From contig NZ_CACSJO010000011.1 in the NCBI RefSeq assembly GCF_902706195.1, positions 1 through 64,000 of the forward strand: a stretch of 64,000 bases of DNA, given 5' to 3'. The position numbers were made by a program, and so were the translations under genes. Source of the stretch: Novosphingobium sp. 18050 (lineage in GTDB: Bacteria > Pseudomonadota > Alphaproteobacteria > Sphingomonadales > Sphingomonadaceae). Below, in pieces: positions 18,233-27,238 of the stretch. Below the pieces are notes generated by a model. That model was not told the origin of the DNA. It worked only from the letters and a program-made list of their open reading frames with translations, and searched no databases. Every line of letters begins with the position of its first letter. Positions within the stretch are counted from its first letter, which is position 1.

Positions 18233-20014
18233 TTACGCCCCGCGCGCGATATAGGCGCGCCATCCGCCAAGGCTGGTAATATCCTCAGCACCGGCCAGCG
18301 CACGCGGTTCGGCGACGAAGCCCTTGACGCTGCTGCCGTCGGCCAGCGTAACGGTGCCGATCGCGAGCGGTGCGGGAACGTCGACCACGAAGCTACCGAA
18401 TTCGGCGACGCCCATTTCATACACCTCCACCTTGATCGGTGCGCCATCCTCGCTGTGCACCAGTGCGGGCTTGGGAGGCACGCTGTCCGCCATCGCATAG
18501 AGCCGGTAGGTGGGTGCGGTATCGAACGCCCCGACAAACGTGGCCTCGCGCGAGGTAAGCTGCCAGTGGAGCGGCATGTCTTTCAGATGAGCGCCTACGA
18601 CGGCGAGTTTCACTGTTTGCATCTTTCCCTCAAGATCAAGTGGTGGTGGAGACGGAAGGTCTGCGGCGCCGAGATAGGCGTCCGCCGCTTCGAGCAGGGC
18701 GCGGTCGCTGTCCGCCGGGCCGATCAGGGTGATTCCGAAGCCGGTGCCGTTCGCGCGGATCCCCGCGGGAACGGCCAGCGCGGCCATGTCCAGCAGGTTC
18801 ACGAAGTTGGTATAGGCTCCAAGATTGCTGTTGAGCGCAACTGGTGCAGCCAGCATTTCCGCAACACGGTACGTCGCGCCGGTCGTCGGGAATGCCATCA
18901 TGTCGATGGTTTCCCAAAGCTCGTCCGCGTGGCGCTTGATCTCTGCAAGGCGATAGATGCCGCCGAACAGGTCGACCGCGCTCACCTCGGTGCCCGGCTC
19001 GACGACGCTGCGGACGACAGGATCGATGGCATCTGGATTGCTTGCCAGAATGCCGGCCATGGCGGCGGTCCGCTCGGCCACCCACGGGCCGCCGTAGAGA
19101 AGCTGCGCGGCTTCCTGCAGCGGCGCGTAGTCAATCTCCACCAGTTCCGCCCGCGCGGCCAGGTTTTCCAGCGCGCGGTCGTAGAGATATTCGGATTCCG
19201 GATCGCCGAACCAGTTGCGCTGGCTGCGGCGCGGTACGCCGATGCGGGTTTGCCCGAGCGGAATGTCGGCCAGCGGCTTTGAGTAAGGATCGGCCGGATC
19301 GAAGCCCGCCACGACCTGATCGACAAGGCGCGCGTCCGCAATATCGTCGGTGAAGACGGTGATGCAATCAAGCGTGCGGCAGGCAGGGACCAGACCGCGC
19401 GTACTCCACCGGCCCTTGGTTGGCTTCAGGCCGATCAGATGGTTAAACGCGGCAGGCACACGCCCCGAACCGGCGGTATCGGTGCCCAGTGCGAACGCCA
19501 CGACCCCCGCCGCAACCGCGACGGACGACCCCGAACTGGACCCTCCGCTCACATAGCCGAGGTTGGAAGCATTGCGGGGAATGCCGTATGGACTGCGCGA
19601 ACCGTTCAGCCCGGTGGCGAACTGGTCGAGATTGGTCTTGCCGATGCACAGTGCCCCAGCCGCCGTCAGGCGCTCGATCACCCCGGCCGAGCCCTCGGGA
19701 CGATAGGCGAAGGCGGGGCAGGCAGCCGTCGTTTCGAAGCCCGCAACGTCGATGTTGTCCTTCACCGCGAAGGGTACACCCGCCAGCGGCAGCGCTTCTC
19801 CGGCAGTAATGCGAGCGTCGATGGCGCGCGCCGCGGCGAGAAGGTCCTCGCGCGCCGCCCGGCTGATCCATATCTGCGGCTGGACAGCGTCATAGGCGGT
19901 GGCGCGGGCCAGAGTATCCTCGGCGACTGCCACGGCGCTGGTCCGTCCCGCATTGACGGCGGCGGCGATCCCGCTCGCACTGAGGCGCTTCAGCGTAAGG
20001 GCCAATTCGGTCAT
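18233..20014 (-). CDS. atzF: Allophanate hydrolase
   Basis: A 593-residue protein. The amidase-signature domain covers residues ~1-450 with the expected Ser-cisSer-Lys triad: Lys85 (AVKDNID), Ser159 (in SGGSSSGSS) and Ser183 (GTDTAGSGR). A C-terminal domain (~465-593) with the gamma-glutamyl-cyclotransferase-like layout is typical of AtzF. It hydrolyses allophanate to ammonia and carbon dioxide, finishing urea or guanidine catabolism. It acts in the cytoplasm. Its ATG overlaps the stop of the carboxylase gene by four bases. Confidence 0.92.
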   Translation of the reverse strand: MTELALTLKRLSASGIAAAVNAGRTSAVAVAEDTLARATAYDAVQPQIWISRAAREDLLAAARAIDARITAGEALPLAGVPFAVKDNIDVAGFETTAACPAFAYRPEGSAGVIERLTAAGALCIGKTNLDQFATGLNGSRSPYGIPRNASNLGYVSGGSSSGSSVAVAAGVVAFALGTDTAGSGRVPAAFNHLIGLKPTKGRWSTRGLVPACRTLDCITVFTDDIADARLVDQVVAGFDPADPYSKPLADIPLGQTRIGVPRRSQRNWFGDPESEYLYDRALENLAARAELVEIDYAPLQEAAQLLYGGPWVAERTAAMAGILASNPDAIDPVVRSVVEPGTEVSAVDLFGGIYRLAEIKRHADELWETIDMMAFPTTGATYRVAEMLAAPVALNSNLGAYTNFVNLLDMAALAVPAGIRANGTGFGITLIGPADSDRALLEAADAYLGAADLPSPPPLDLEGKMQTVKLAVVGAHLKDMPLHWQLTSREATFVGAFDTAPTYRLYAMADSVPPKPALVHSEDGAPIKVEVYEMGVAEFGSFVVDVPAPLAIGTVTLADGSSVKGFVAEPRALAGAEDITSLGGWRAYIARGA

Positions 20015-23000
20015 GCGTGCCGCCTCAGCGCCAGCATCGGTGCGCCGGGTTGCAACGACTGCCCCTCGCGCATGTAGAGTGCCGAAACCGTGCCCTTGCC
20101 GGGGCTTTCCACCGAAGTTTCCATCTTCATTGCCTCTATGACTGCGATCTTGTCACCTGCCTCGACCTCGTCACCAGCGGCGACGAGTAGCCGCGTGACG
20201 CTGCCTCCGTAAGGCGCTTCGACGAGGTCCGATCCATCGGGAAGATCGATCGCGGCCTCTTCGGGCACATCGACCTCGGCCAGATCGGCGGCATGATCGA
20301 ACTCGCCGCGCCGCTGCCATTCGGCGCGCTCCTCATCGAACGCGGCCTGTCGCCGTTCCTGAAATTCCCCGATGCCCGCTGCGTTCTCGGCCAGAAAGGC
20401 GCGGTAGTCGGCAAGGCGGAATTCGGACGGTTCGATACGGATCGAGCGGCGTCCGGCCGGAAACTCGCGGCGCCAGTCGGCAAGTTCCTCGGCGCTCACC
20501 GCATAGAAGCGGATCTGGTCGAAGAAGCGCAGCAGCCACGGCTTGCCTTCGGTGAAGGCATCCGTCTGGCGATAGGTATTCCAGACCTGGATGGTCCGGC
20601 CGAACAACTGATAACCACCGGGTCCTTCCATGCCGTAGATGCACATATAGGCGCCGCCGATGCCCACGACGTTGGGCGGCGTCCAGGTGCGCGCCGGGTT
20701 GTACTTGGTGGTGACAAGGCGGTGTCTGGGATCGACCGGGGTCGCCACCGGCGCGCCGAGGTAAACATCGCCCAGACCCAGGACGAGATAGTTCGCCTCG
20801 AAGATCAGGTTCTCCACGGCGGCGACATCGTCCAGCCCGTTGATGCGGCGGATGAACTCGATGTTATCCGGGCACCACGGCGCATCGTCGCGCACGGTCG
20901 CCATGTATTTCTCGATCGTCTCGATCGTCGCCGGATCGCGCCAACTGAGGGGCAGGTGCACGATGCGCGAGGGGATCGTGAAATCCTCGAGATCGCCCAG
21001 TCGCTCCTCGGCATCCATGAGCGTTGCCAGGGCAGATCGCGGGCCCATCGCTTCGCCGTCGAAGTGCAGCTGGAGCGAGCGGATACCGGGGACGATATCG
21101 ATGATGCCGGGCAGCGCCAGTCGTTCCAGCTCCGTCATCAGGGCCTGAACCCGGATGCGCAGTTCGATGTCGAGTACGATCGGGCCGTATTCGACCAGGA
21201 TGTTCCGGTCGCCCTGCTGGCGATAGACGGTGCGCGGCCGTCCGGGCTCTTCTGCGATCTCGGCCAGAATGGGCGACAGCGTTTCCACCGCGCGGGCCTG
21301 AGTCGGTGCGGGCACGTCGCCGGTTCCGACGAGCTTGCGCTGCGCCGCATCCGCTTCGGTCGCATCCGCTATATTCACCGGCGCGAAGCGCAGCCTGTCA
21401 CCGGGTGTCAGCTGTCCGATCTTCCAGCGGTCGGCAGCGATCACCACGAATGGGCAGACGAACCCGCCCAGCGAAGGACCATCGGGGCCAAGGATGATCG
21501 GCATGTCGCCGGTGAAATCGACGGCGCCGATTGCATAAGGGTTATCGTGGATGTTGGAGGGGTGCAGCCCCGCCTCACCGCCGTCCGTGCGGGCCCAGCG
21601 CGGCTTGGGGCCGATAAGGCGCACACCCGTGCGGTTGCTGTTGTAGTGGACGCGCCATTCGGCCGCGAGGAACGACTGGACATCATCGTCCGTGAAGAAG
21701 TCCGGTGCGCCATGCGGGCCATAAAGGACTCGCAAGGTCCAGTCAGTCGAGATTTCCGGCAAGACTACCGAAGCCAGGCCTTCATCGGTGCCCTCGCCGC
21801 CCAGATGCAGCGTGTCGCCTGCCAGCAGCCGGCGCGCGCCATGACCGCCGAACTGGCCGAGTTCAAAGGTGCTGCGGCTGCCCAGATAAGGCGAGATATC
21901 AAGACCGCCGGCGAATAGCACATATCCGCGCATGCCTCCTGTCGAGGCGCGGCCCATGGCCAGCGTCTGCCCGGCGCCTACCTCGATGGGAACGCCGCGC
22001 AAAACCGGCGCGCCGTCTAGTGTCGCGCCGAAATCGGCGCCCATGATGCAGATTCGCGCAGGTGCCACGAAAGCCAGCGTCGGCCCCGTCACGGTCGCTT
22101 CCAGACCTGCCGTGCCTTCGGGGTTGCCAAGCAGCCGGTTTCCAAGGCGGAACGACTGGTCGTCCATCGGCCCCGATGGCGGCACCCCGACGGCCCATAG
22201 CTTCTGACGGCCCGGCCAGTCCTGCACGGTCGTTGCCGTACCCCCGCTCACCACCCGGATCGAACGGGGCTCATAGGCGATGGCGTCGAGCACGCGGGTC
22301 GAAACTTCGCCGCTGACAAATGCCGGACAGCGCACCACGTCGCGCAGCCAGCGCAGGTTCGTCTCGATGCCGTCCGCCCGGCTCCCGTCGAGCGCAGCCT
22401 GAGCGGCCTCGACCGCTTCGGCGCGGGTCGGCGCGTGGACGATCAGCTTTGCCAGCATGGGATCGTACCAGGCGCTGACCGTGCTGCCCGACGTGCACCA
22501 TGTCTCGACACGGATGTCGGACGGGAACTCCAGTGCTGTAAGCGTGCCCGAAGTCGGCCGATAGTCGAGCGATGGGTCTTCCGCGTAAAGGCGCATCTGC
22601 ACCGAATGGCCTTGCGGGGTCGGCGCTTCACGGTCGAGGAAAGCGAAGTCACCGGCAGCGCCGCGCACCATCCACTCAACCAGATCGATGCCCATCACCG
22701 CCTCGGTGACGCCGTGCTCCACTTGCAGGCGGGTGTTCATCTCCAGGAAGAAGAACTGCTCACGGTCGGCATCATAGAGGAATTCGACTGTTCCCGCCGA
22801 CCGGTAGTGCGCCGCTTCCCCAAGCCGGACTGCGGCGCCGATAAGCTGCGCACGCACGCTTTCCGGCAGGAGCGGCGCGGGTGCTTCCTCAACAACCTTC
22901 TGGTTGCGCCGCTGCAGCGAACAGTCGCGTTCGCCCAGCGCCATGACCCGGCCCTCGCCGTCACCGAAAAGCTGGACCTCGATGTGACGCGCGCGTCTGA

Positions 23001-23607
23001 TGTAGCTTTCGAGGAAGACGCTGGCATCGCCGAAATTGCTTTGACCTTGCCGGGCAACAGCTGCGAACCCTTCGCGCAGTGCCTGCTCGTCCTCGCACAC
23101 GCGCATGCCGATACCGCCGCCGCCCGCTGTCGCCTTCAGCATCACGGGGAAGCCGATCTGGCGCGCGGCCAGAACTGCTTCATCCTCGTCTGTGAGCAGT
23201 CCGGTGCCCGGCGCCAGCGGAACATCGTGGGCAGCGGCCAGCGCGCGGGCGCTGTGCTTCAAGCCGAAAGTGCGAATGTTCTGCGTGGTGGGACCGACGA
23301 AGACGATGCCGGCTGCCGCGCAGGCCTCGGCAAATTCGACGTTCTCGGCCAGGAAGCCGTAGCCCGGATGGATCGCCCCGGCACCCGTCTTGCGGGCAGC
23401 CTCCAGGATCGCGGCAACGTTCAGGTAGCTGTCGGACGCCCGCGCGCCGCCGATGCAGACGGCCTCGTCCGCTTCGGAAACGTGGTTCGATCCCTCGTCG
23501 GCCTCGGAATAGACGGCAACGGATTTGAGGCCCATGCGCCGCAGGGTGCGGATGATGCGGGTGGCGATCGCGCCCCGGTTCGCGATCAGAACGGTGTCGA
23601 AGCTCAT
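20011..23607 (-). CDS. Biotin-dependent urea/guanidine carboxylase
   Basis: A 1198-residue protein. Residues ~1-450 are biotin carboxylase with an ATP-grasp loop (KATAGGGGIGMRV) and EMNTRLQVEHGVTE. Next come a KipA/AHS2-like carboxyltransferase half (~455-775, RVVSGGTATTVQDWPGR) and a KipI/AHS1-like half (~800-1020). The biotinyl domain has EAMKMET with Lys1161. Such enzymes carboxylate urea to allophanate or guanidine to carboxyguanidine. The two DUF1989 genes just upstream in the operon are the known mark of guanidine carboxylase systems, so guanidine is the likelier substrate. Both ends overlap their neighbours by four bases. Confidence 0.9.
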   Translation of the reverse strand: MSFDTVLIANRGAIATRIIRTLRRMGLKSVAVYSEADEGSNHVSEADEAVCIGGARASDSYLNVAAILEAARKTGAGAIHPGYGFLAENVEFAEACAAAGIVFVGPTTQNIRTFGLKHSARALAAAHDVPLAPGTGLLTDEDEAVLAARQIGFPVMLKATAGGGGIGMRVCEDEQALREGFAAVARQGQSNFGDASVFLESYIRRARHIEVQLFGDGEGRVMALGERDCSLQRRNQKVVEEAPAPLLPESVRAQLIGAAVRLGEAAHYRSAGTVEFLYDADREQFFFLEMNTRLQVEHGVTEAVMGIDLVEWMVRGAAGDFAFLDREAPTPQGHSVQMRLYAEDPSLDYRPTSGTLTALEFPSDIRVETWCTSGSTVSAWYDPMLAKLIVHAPTRAEAVEAAQAALDGSRADGIETNLRWLRDVVRCPAFVSGEVSTRVLDAIAYEPRSIRVVSGGTATTVQDWPGRQKLWAVGVPPSGPMDDQSFRLGNRLLGNPEGTAGLEATVTGPTLAFVAPARICIMGADFGATLDGAPVLRGVPIEVGAGQTLAMGRASTGGMRGYVLFAGGLDISPYLGSRSTFELGQFGGHGARRLLAGDTLHLGGEGTDEGLASVVLPEISTDWTLRVLYGPHGAPDFFTDDDVQSFLAAEWRVHYNSNRTGVRLIGPKPRWARTDGGEAGLHPSNIHDNPYAIGAVDFTGDMPIILGPDGPSLGGFVCPFVVIAADRWKIGQLTPGDRLRFAPVNIADATEADAAQRKLVGTGDVPAPTQARAVETLSPILAEIAEEPGRPRTVYRQQGDRNILVEYGPIVLDIELRIRVQALMTELERLALPGIIDIVPGIRSLQLHFDGEAMGPRSALATLMDAEERLGDLEDFTIPSRIVHLPLSWRDPATIETIEKYMATVRDDAPWCPDNIEFIRRINGLDDVAAVENLIFEANYLVLGLGDVYLGAPVATPVDPRHRLVTTKYNPARTWTPPNVVGIGGAYMCIYGMEGPGGYQLFGRTIQVWNTYRQTDAFTEGKPWLLRFFDQIRFYAVSAEELADWRREFPAGRRSIRIEPSEFRLADYRAFLAENAAGIGEFQERRQAAFDEERAEWQRRGEFDHAADLAEVDVPEEAAIDLPDGSDLVEAPYGGSVTRLLVAAGDEVEAGDKIAVIEAMKMETSVESPGKGTVSALYMREGQSLQPGAPMLALRRHA

Positions 23608-24242
23608 GCGGCGGTAACGATCATGCGCACGGGCGTCGGGTTGAAACCGTTGCAGGGGTTGTTGACCTGCGGGCAGTTGGAGACGACGACGACGACGTCC
23701 ATTTCCGCACGCAGGTCAACAGTCAGGCCCGGCGCGGAAATACCGTCGACGATGCCCAGCGACCCGTCCGGCTCGACCGGTACGTTCATGAAGAAGTTGA
23801 TGTTGGAGACGATGTCCCGCTTGCCCCGGCCCTCGGTGAGATTGGCCTCAAGGAAGTTCTCGACGCAGGCGTGTTCGGCCTTGGTATGATGGCCATAGCG
23901 CAGGGTGTTGGACTCGCACGAACAGGCCCCGCCGATGGTGTCGTGATAGTCGACCGAGGTTGCCGCGATGGTCATCATAGGCCGTCCCTCGTTGGACAAC
24001 AGCGCTGTGCCGGCGCGCAGGAACAGGTTCCCTTGCGCAGAAACGGTATCCTGAGCGCTGTAACGCTCGGCATCGTCGTGAGCCGAATAAAGCAGAAAAT
24101 CGACGGCCTGATTACCTTCGAGGTCGACGATGCGAAGTGTCTGGCCGGCAGCGATGTGGTGCAGCCACGGCGCCCGTGCGGGTACGACCACGTCGTGGAT
24201 CACGGCGCCGGCCAGGCTGGACAGATGGGGATCAGCGGTCAT
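23604..24242 (-). CDS. DUF1989 urea carboxylase-associated protein 2 / carboxyguanidine deiminase subunit
   Basis: A 212-residue DUF1989 protein. It shows the family segments RIVDLEGNQAVDFL, SVDYHDTIGGACSCESNTLRYGHH with paired cysteines for a metal site, and RAEMDVVVVVSNCPQVNNPCNGFNPTP. Proteins annotated as urea carboxylase-associated have been shown to act as two-subunit carboxyguanidine deiminases, turning carboxyguanidine into allophanate and ammonia. The next gene upstream in the operon encodes the partner, 16 bp away. The ATGA overlap with the carboxylase supports a joint pathway. Confidence 0.85.
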   Translation of the reverse strand: MTADPHLSSLAGAVIHDVVVPARAPWLHHIAAGQTLRIVDLEGNQAVDFLLYSAHDDAERYSAQDTVSAQGNLFLRAGTALLSNEGRPMMTIAATSVDYHDTIGGACSCESNTLRYGHHTKAEHACVENFLEANLTEGRGKRDIVSNINFFMNVPVEPDGSLGIVDGISAPGLTVDLRAEMDVVVVVSNCPQVNNPCNGFNPTPVRMIVTAA

Positions 24243-24258
24243 TGAAGCCTGTCCTTAT

Positions 24259-25086
24259 TCAGCGACGGAAGTAGTCTTCGGCATTCTGGAAGGCACGAAG
24301 CCCTTCCGGCGTGGCAATACGCACCGGATCGTCATCCGGCGTCACCGCACCGCGCCAGGCCGAGGCCCGCAGCGGGGTCACCGTCCACTCCTCACGCGGG
24401 TCGAGCACATGCGGACAGTTCGCGATCACCACGATGACGTCCATTTCCGCGCGCAGCACCACGCTACGGCCGGGTGCAAACGGCCCGATCTGCGGTGTTA
24501 TCGTGCCGTCAGCCTCGATCCGCGTGCCCTTGAACAGCGTGACGCACGGGTGCACGTCGCGGCGACCAAGGCCGTGCTTGGCGGCGCCCAGCAAGAAGCG
24601 ATCGCGCCCGCTGGGGCAGGCGCCGCTATTGCTGCCGTCGCCGTACTTCGCTGCATTGGTGGCGGCGTTGGACGTTCCGCAGAACGTGTCATGCGTGCCC
24701 GCATCGTCTTCCAGGATGCTGAGGAGTACGCGGCCCATGTCCGACAGCAGCAGCTTGCCCGCGCCAAGATAGGCGTTCCACTGCACCTTCACGGTGTCCG
24801 CCACGTTGAGCCGTTCGGCCGGCATCTCCGCATTGAAGACCAGCAGAGAAGCACAGGCATCGCCCTTCAAGTCGATCAGCCGCAGGCGTGCACCGCGCGA
24901 CAGCCGGCGCGTGGCATAACCGCCGGCGGCGATCGTTTCTTCCCACAGCAGATCCGCCCCATCCACCCCGAGCGGCAGGTCTTGAGCCACCGGAGGCAGT
25001 ATCGGCATGCTCTCGGTCACGGTGCCTTCCATGCCCCGCGCGTGATCGCGGGCGGCTAGCGGGTTCGCCAGAGTATCGGTCATCAA
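24259..25086 (-). CDS. DUF1989 urea carboxylase-associated protein 1 / carboxyguanidine deiminase subunit
   Basis: A 275-residue paralogue of the neighbouring DUF1989 protein, with RLIDLKGDACASLLVFNA, HDTFCGTSNAATNAAKYG, a CPSGRDRF segment and RAEMDVIVVIANCPHVLDP. Residues ~1-35 form an N-terminal extension relative to its paralogue. It is predicted to form the hetero-oligomeric carboxyguanidine deiminase with the other DUF1989 protein. Its ATG overlaps the stop of the NikR-like regulator by four bases, which places regulator and enzyme genes on one transcript. Confidence 0.85.
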   Translation of the reverse strand: MMTDTLANPLAARDHARGMEGTVTESMPILPPVAQDLPLGVDGADLLWEETIAAGGYATRRLSRGARLRLIDLKGDACASLLVFNAEMPAERLNVADTVKVQWNAYLGAGKLLLSDMGRVLLSILEDDAGTHDTFCGTSNAATNAAKYGDGSNSGACPSGRDRFLLGAAKHGLGRRDVHPCVTLFKGTRIEADGTITPQIGPFAPGRSVVLRAEMDVIVVIANCPHVLDPREEWTVTPLRASAWRGAVTPDDDPVRIATPEGLRAFQNAEDYFRR

Positions 25087-25559
25087 ATCACTCCGATCGG
25101 TTTGGAGGTGCCGGGTTCCTGTTCGTGCAGAGGCGGCAGGAGCGAAGTCGTGGTGACAAGCTCAAGCTGCTGTACCCCGCGCACCCGCCGGATGGCGTCG
25201 CACAGTTCCTTCAGCCTCACGGCGGGGCCCTGCACGAGCAGGACTTCGAGGGACTGGTCATCCTCCAGCACGATATGCTGCGAGGAGATGACCTCCTTGA
25301 GATACGTGGCCTGCGTCTGCGAAAGCAGGTGCCGCACACGGCCGCGCTCGCTGCGGTAAACAAGGGTAATCGTGCCGGCGAGCATCTCGTCCGGACGGGT
25401 AAGCGATTCATGCTCTGCAAGAGCATGGCGGATCAATTCGGCGATGAGCTGCGAACGCGAAGGCAGGCCGCGTTCTGCCACCATCGTGTCAAGCTGTCGG
25501 AAGAGGTCTGCCGGGAGACTCATGCTGAGCCTGGCGAGGCTTGCGGATTCGGAGCTCAT
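25083..25559 (-). CDS. NikR-like ribbon-helix-helix regulator, paralogue 1
   Basis: A 158-residue protein of NikR type. Residues ~8-50 are the ribbon-helix-helix (LARLSMSLPADLFRQLDTMV, then SRSQLIAELIRHALAEH); residues ~60-145 are an ACT-like domain. NikR nickel ligands are mostly lost: the HxHx5C pattern reads H-I-V-L-E-D-D-Q-S, keeping the first histidine but replacing the second with Val and the cysteine with Ser. It therefore probably senses something other than nickel. It is about 80 % identical to the protein at 28529-29038. A palindrome lies directly upstream. It is the first gene of a coupled run with the DUF1989 and carboxylase genes. Confidence 0.85.
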   Translation of the reverse strand: MSSESASLARLSMSLPADLFRQLDTMVAERGLPSRSQLIAELIRHALAEHESLTRPDEMLAGTITLVYRSERGRVRHLLSQTQATYLKEVISSQHIVLEDDQSLEVLLVQGPAVRLKELCDAIRRVRGVQQLELVTTTSLLPPLHEQEPGTSKPIGVI

Positions 25560-25575
25560 GTACAGGGTCTCTCAA

Positions 25576-25603
25576 TTATTACTTATTCAGTCAATGGTAA
25601 TAC
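25576..25603. promoter_or_regulatory. Palindromic candidate operator O1
   Basis: TATTAC (25577-25582) and GTAATA (25597-25602) form an exact inverted repeat with a 14-bp spacer. It lies 17 bp before the start of NikR-like regulator 1 and spans the stop codon of the ABC ATPase gene. The 28-bp overall span equals that of the E. coli NikR operator. Three further copies occur at 28382, 29250 and 31626. Confidence 0.7.
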
Positions 25604-26353
25604 CGTATGGTTTTCGAGAGAATTTTCGGTCCGGTCGCGCATGGGCAGATCGTAGATTGCGGTCGCGCCGAAACGGTGGGGTGCGTGCGGATCATGGCGG
25701 CGCTTGTCGAGCGCGAGCACACGGGTTCCCAGTGTAAAGGCTTCGCGGATATCGTGCGTTACCATGATGATGGTCAGTGAATAGTCGCGCCACAAACTGC
25801 GAATAAGCGTGTGCATGTCGGCCCTGATGCCGGGATCGAGCGCGCCGAATGGCTCGTCCAGCAACAGGATACGGGGCCGCTTCACGAGCGCCTGGGCAAT
25901 CGCCAGTCGCTGCTGCATGCCGCCGGACATCTGGGCGGGGAAAAGGTGCATACTGTCACCCAACCCCACCGCCGTCAGCATCGTGGCAGCTTCGTCCTTG
26001 GCGGCGCGGCGTGCAGCGCCAAACAGCCGTCCCGTAAGAGGGGCCTGCTCGCATTCCATGCCCAGGATCGTGTTCCGCAGCGCCGACAGATGCGGAAACA
26101 CCGAGTAGCGCTGGAAAACCACGCCCCGGTCGGGGCCGCATTCCGGTGCCAGCGGCGTCCCGTCGAGCAGGATGGTGCCGCGTGTCGGCGCTTCCTGCCC
26201 CAGGATGAGGCGCAAGACACTGCTCTTGCCGGCACCCGAAGGCCCTATGATCGACACGAAGGATCCGGCCGCAATATCGAGGTCCAGTTTCTCGATGACG
26301 ATCCTGTCGCCATATTCGACCCACACGTCGCGAAGACTGAGTAGCGTGCTCAA
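25583..26353 (-). CDS. ABC transporter ATP-binding protein (SsuB/TauB/NitT type)
   Basis: A 256-residue ATPase. It has Walker A GPSGAGKSS, Q-loop region, signature SGGMQQRLAIAQAL, Walker B ILLLDEPFGALD and the switch MVTHDIREA. The start is TTG at 26353: its TTGA overlaps the permease TGA, a GGAG lies upstream, and the longer frame to 26551 lies inside the permease gene. It energises the import system formed with the permease and lipoprotein encoded upstream. The last codons lie inside candidate operator O1. Confidence 0.9.
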   Translation of the reverse strand: MSTLLSLRDVWVEYGDRIVIEKLDLDIAAGSFVSIIGPSGAGKSSVLRLILGQEAPTRGTILLDGTPLAPECGPDRGVVFQRYSVFPHLSALRNTILGMECEQAPLTGRLFGAARRAAKDEAATMLTAVGLGDSMHLFPAQMSGGMQQRLAIAQALVKRPRILLLDEPFGALDPGIRADMHTLIRSLWRDYSLTIIMVTHDIREAFTLGTRVLALDKRRHDPHAPHRFGATAIYDLPMRDRTENSLENHTVLPLTE

Positions 26354-27165
26354 TGGCTCTCTCCGTGCGCCCAGGGGAACAGCCGCTGGCTCAGGAAATT
26401 CAGCGTTACGTCCATGACGATCGCCAGGATCGCAATCCAGGCGACGTAAGGGAGGATCACGTCCATCGACAGGTAGCGCCGAACGAGGAATATCCGGTAG
26501 CCGAGGCCGACGTCGGACGCGATCGCCTCCGACGAGATCAGGAACACCCATGCCGGACCGAGCGACAGGCGCATCGCCTGAAGAAGCCGCGGCATTGCCT
26601 GCGGCAGGGCCACCCGGATAATCACCTGCCAGCTGCTCGCCCCAAGAGTCTGCGCCTTGATGATCTGCTCCCTAGGGAGAGCGGCCACGTGGGCCGCGAT
26701 GTCACGGATCATGACCGGCGCGATACCCACAACGATCAGGGCGACCTTGGCGGTCTCACCCAGACCCAGCGCGATGAACAAAATGGGCAGCAGGGCAATC
26801 GGAGGGACGACCGCGATACCTGTCACCAGCGGTCCCAGAGCGGCGCGCACCGGCGGCAAGGCGCCAAGGGCAAGGCCAACGACGATCGCCATGACCGTGG
26901 AAATACCAAGGCCGATACCCAATCGCTGCAGGCTCGCCAGCGTATCCGCCCAGAACAGCAGCTGTCCTGTAAGCTGGTCCGGCTGGAAGATCAGCGCGGC
27001 CATGCTCTGCGCCATGCTGCCCGGCAGGGGCAAGATCTTGTCTGCCGGGTTTGCGGCGTGGCGACTTGCAGCCATGACGATGTAGAGCACCGCCAGAAGC
27101 AGGATCGGCAACGCGCCGAGCATCACACGGTCGCCTCGCCCGATTTGACGATTCACCCAACGCAT
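26350..27165 (-). CDS. ABC transporter permease (SsuC/TauC/NitT type)
   Basis: A 271-residue membrane protein with about six hydrophobic segments. The cytoplasmic EAA-type loop, EQIIKAQTLGASSWQVIIRVALPQAMP, is the coupling helix region of binding-protein-dependent transporters. It forms the inner-membrane channel with the downstream ATPase, to which it is translationally coupled. Transporters of this class beside urea carboxylase-associated genes are thought to import guanidine-type or related nitrogen compounds; the exact ligand is inferred. Three 18-bp tandem repeats stand just before its start. Confidence 0.9.
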   Translation of the reverse strand: MRWVNRQIGRGDRVMLGALPILLLAVLYIVMAASRHAANPADKILPLPGSMAQSMAALIFQPDQLTGQLLFWADTLASLQRLGIGLGISTVMAIVVGLALGALPPVRAALGPLVTGIAVVPPIALLPILFIALGLGETAKVALIVVGIAPVMIRDIAAHVAALPREQIIKAQTLGASSWQVIIRVALPQAMPRLLQAMRLSLGPAWVFLISSEAIASDVGLGYRIFLVRRYLSMDVILPYVAWIAILAIVMDVTLNFLSQRLFPWAHGESH

Positions 27166-27174
27166 TTCGTCATT

Positions 27175-27228
27175 CCATCTTGAAAAATCGGGCCATCTTG
27201 AAAAATCGGGCCATCTTGAGAAAGCCGG
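27175..27228. repeat. Three tandem 18-bp repeats
   Basis: The unit CCATCTTGAAAAATCGGG occurs at 27175-27192 and 27193-27210 exactly. A third copy (27211-27228) differs at three positions. The array fills most of the 73-bp gap between the binding-protein and permease genes, right before the permease start. It could be a slippage product that changes spacing or mRNA structure, or a binding-site array. Confidence 0.85.
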
Positions 27229-27238
27229 ATTAAAGCCG

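Noticed and set aside
17384..19282. 632-codon plus-strand frame opposite the propeller and allophanate hydrolase genes
   Set aside because: It crosses two real genes antisense and has no recognisable motif or ribosome-binding site.
20293..23889. Two long plus-strand frames (20293-21918, 22435-23889) opposite the carboxylase gene
   Set aside because: They are mirror frames of the biotin carboxylase and carboxyltransferase coding sequence, with no domain signal.
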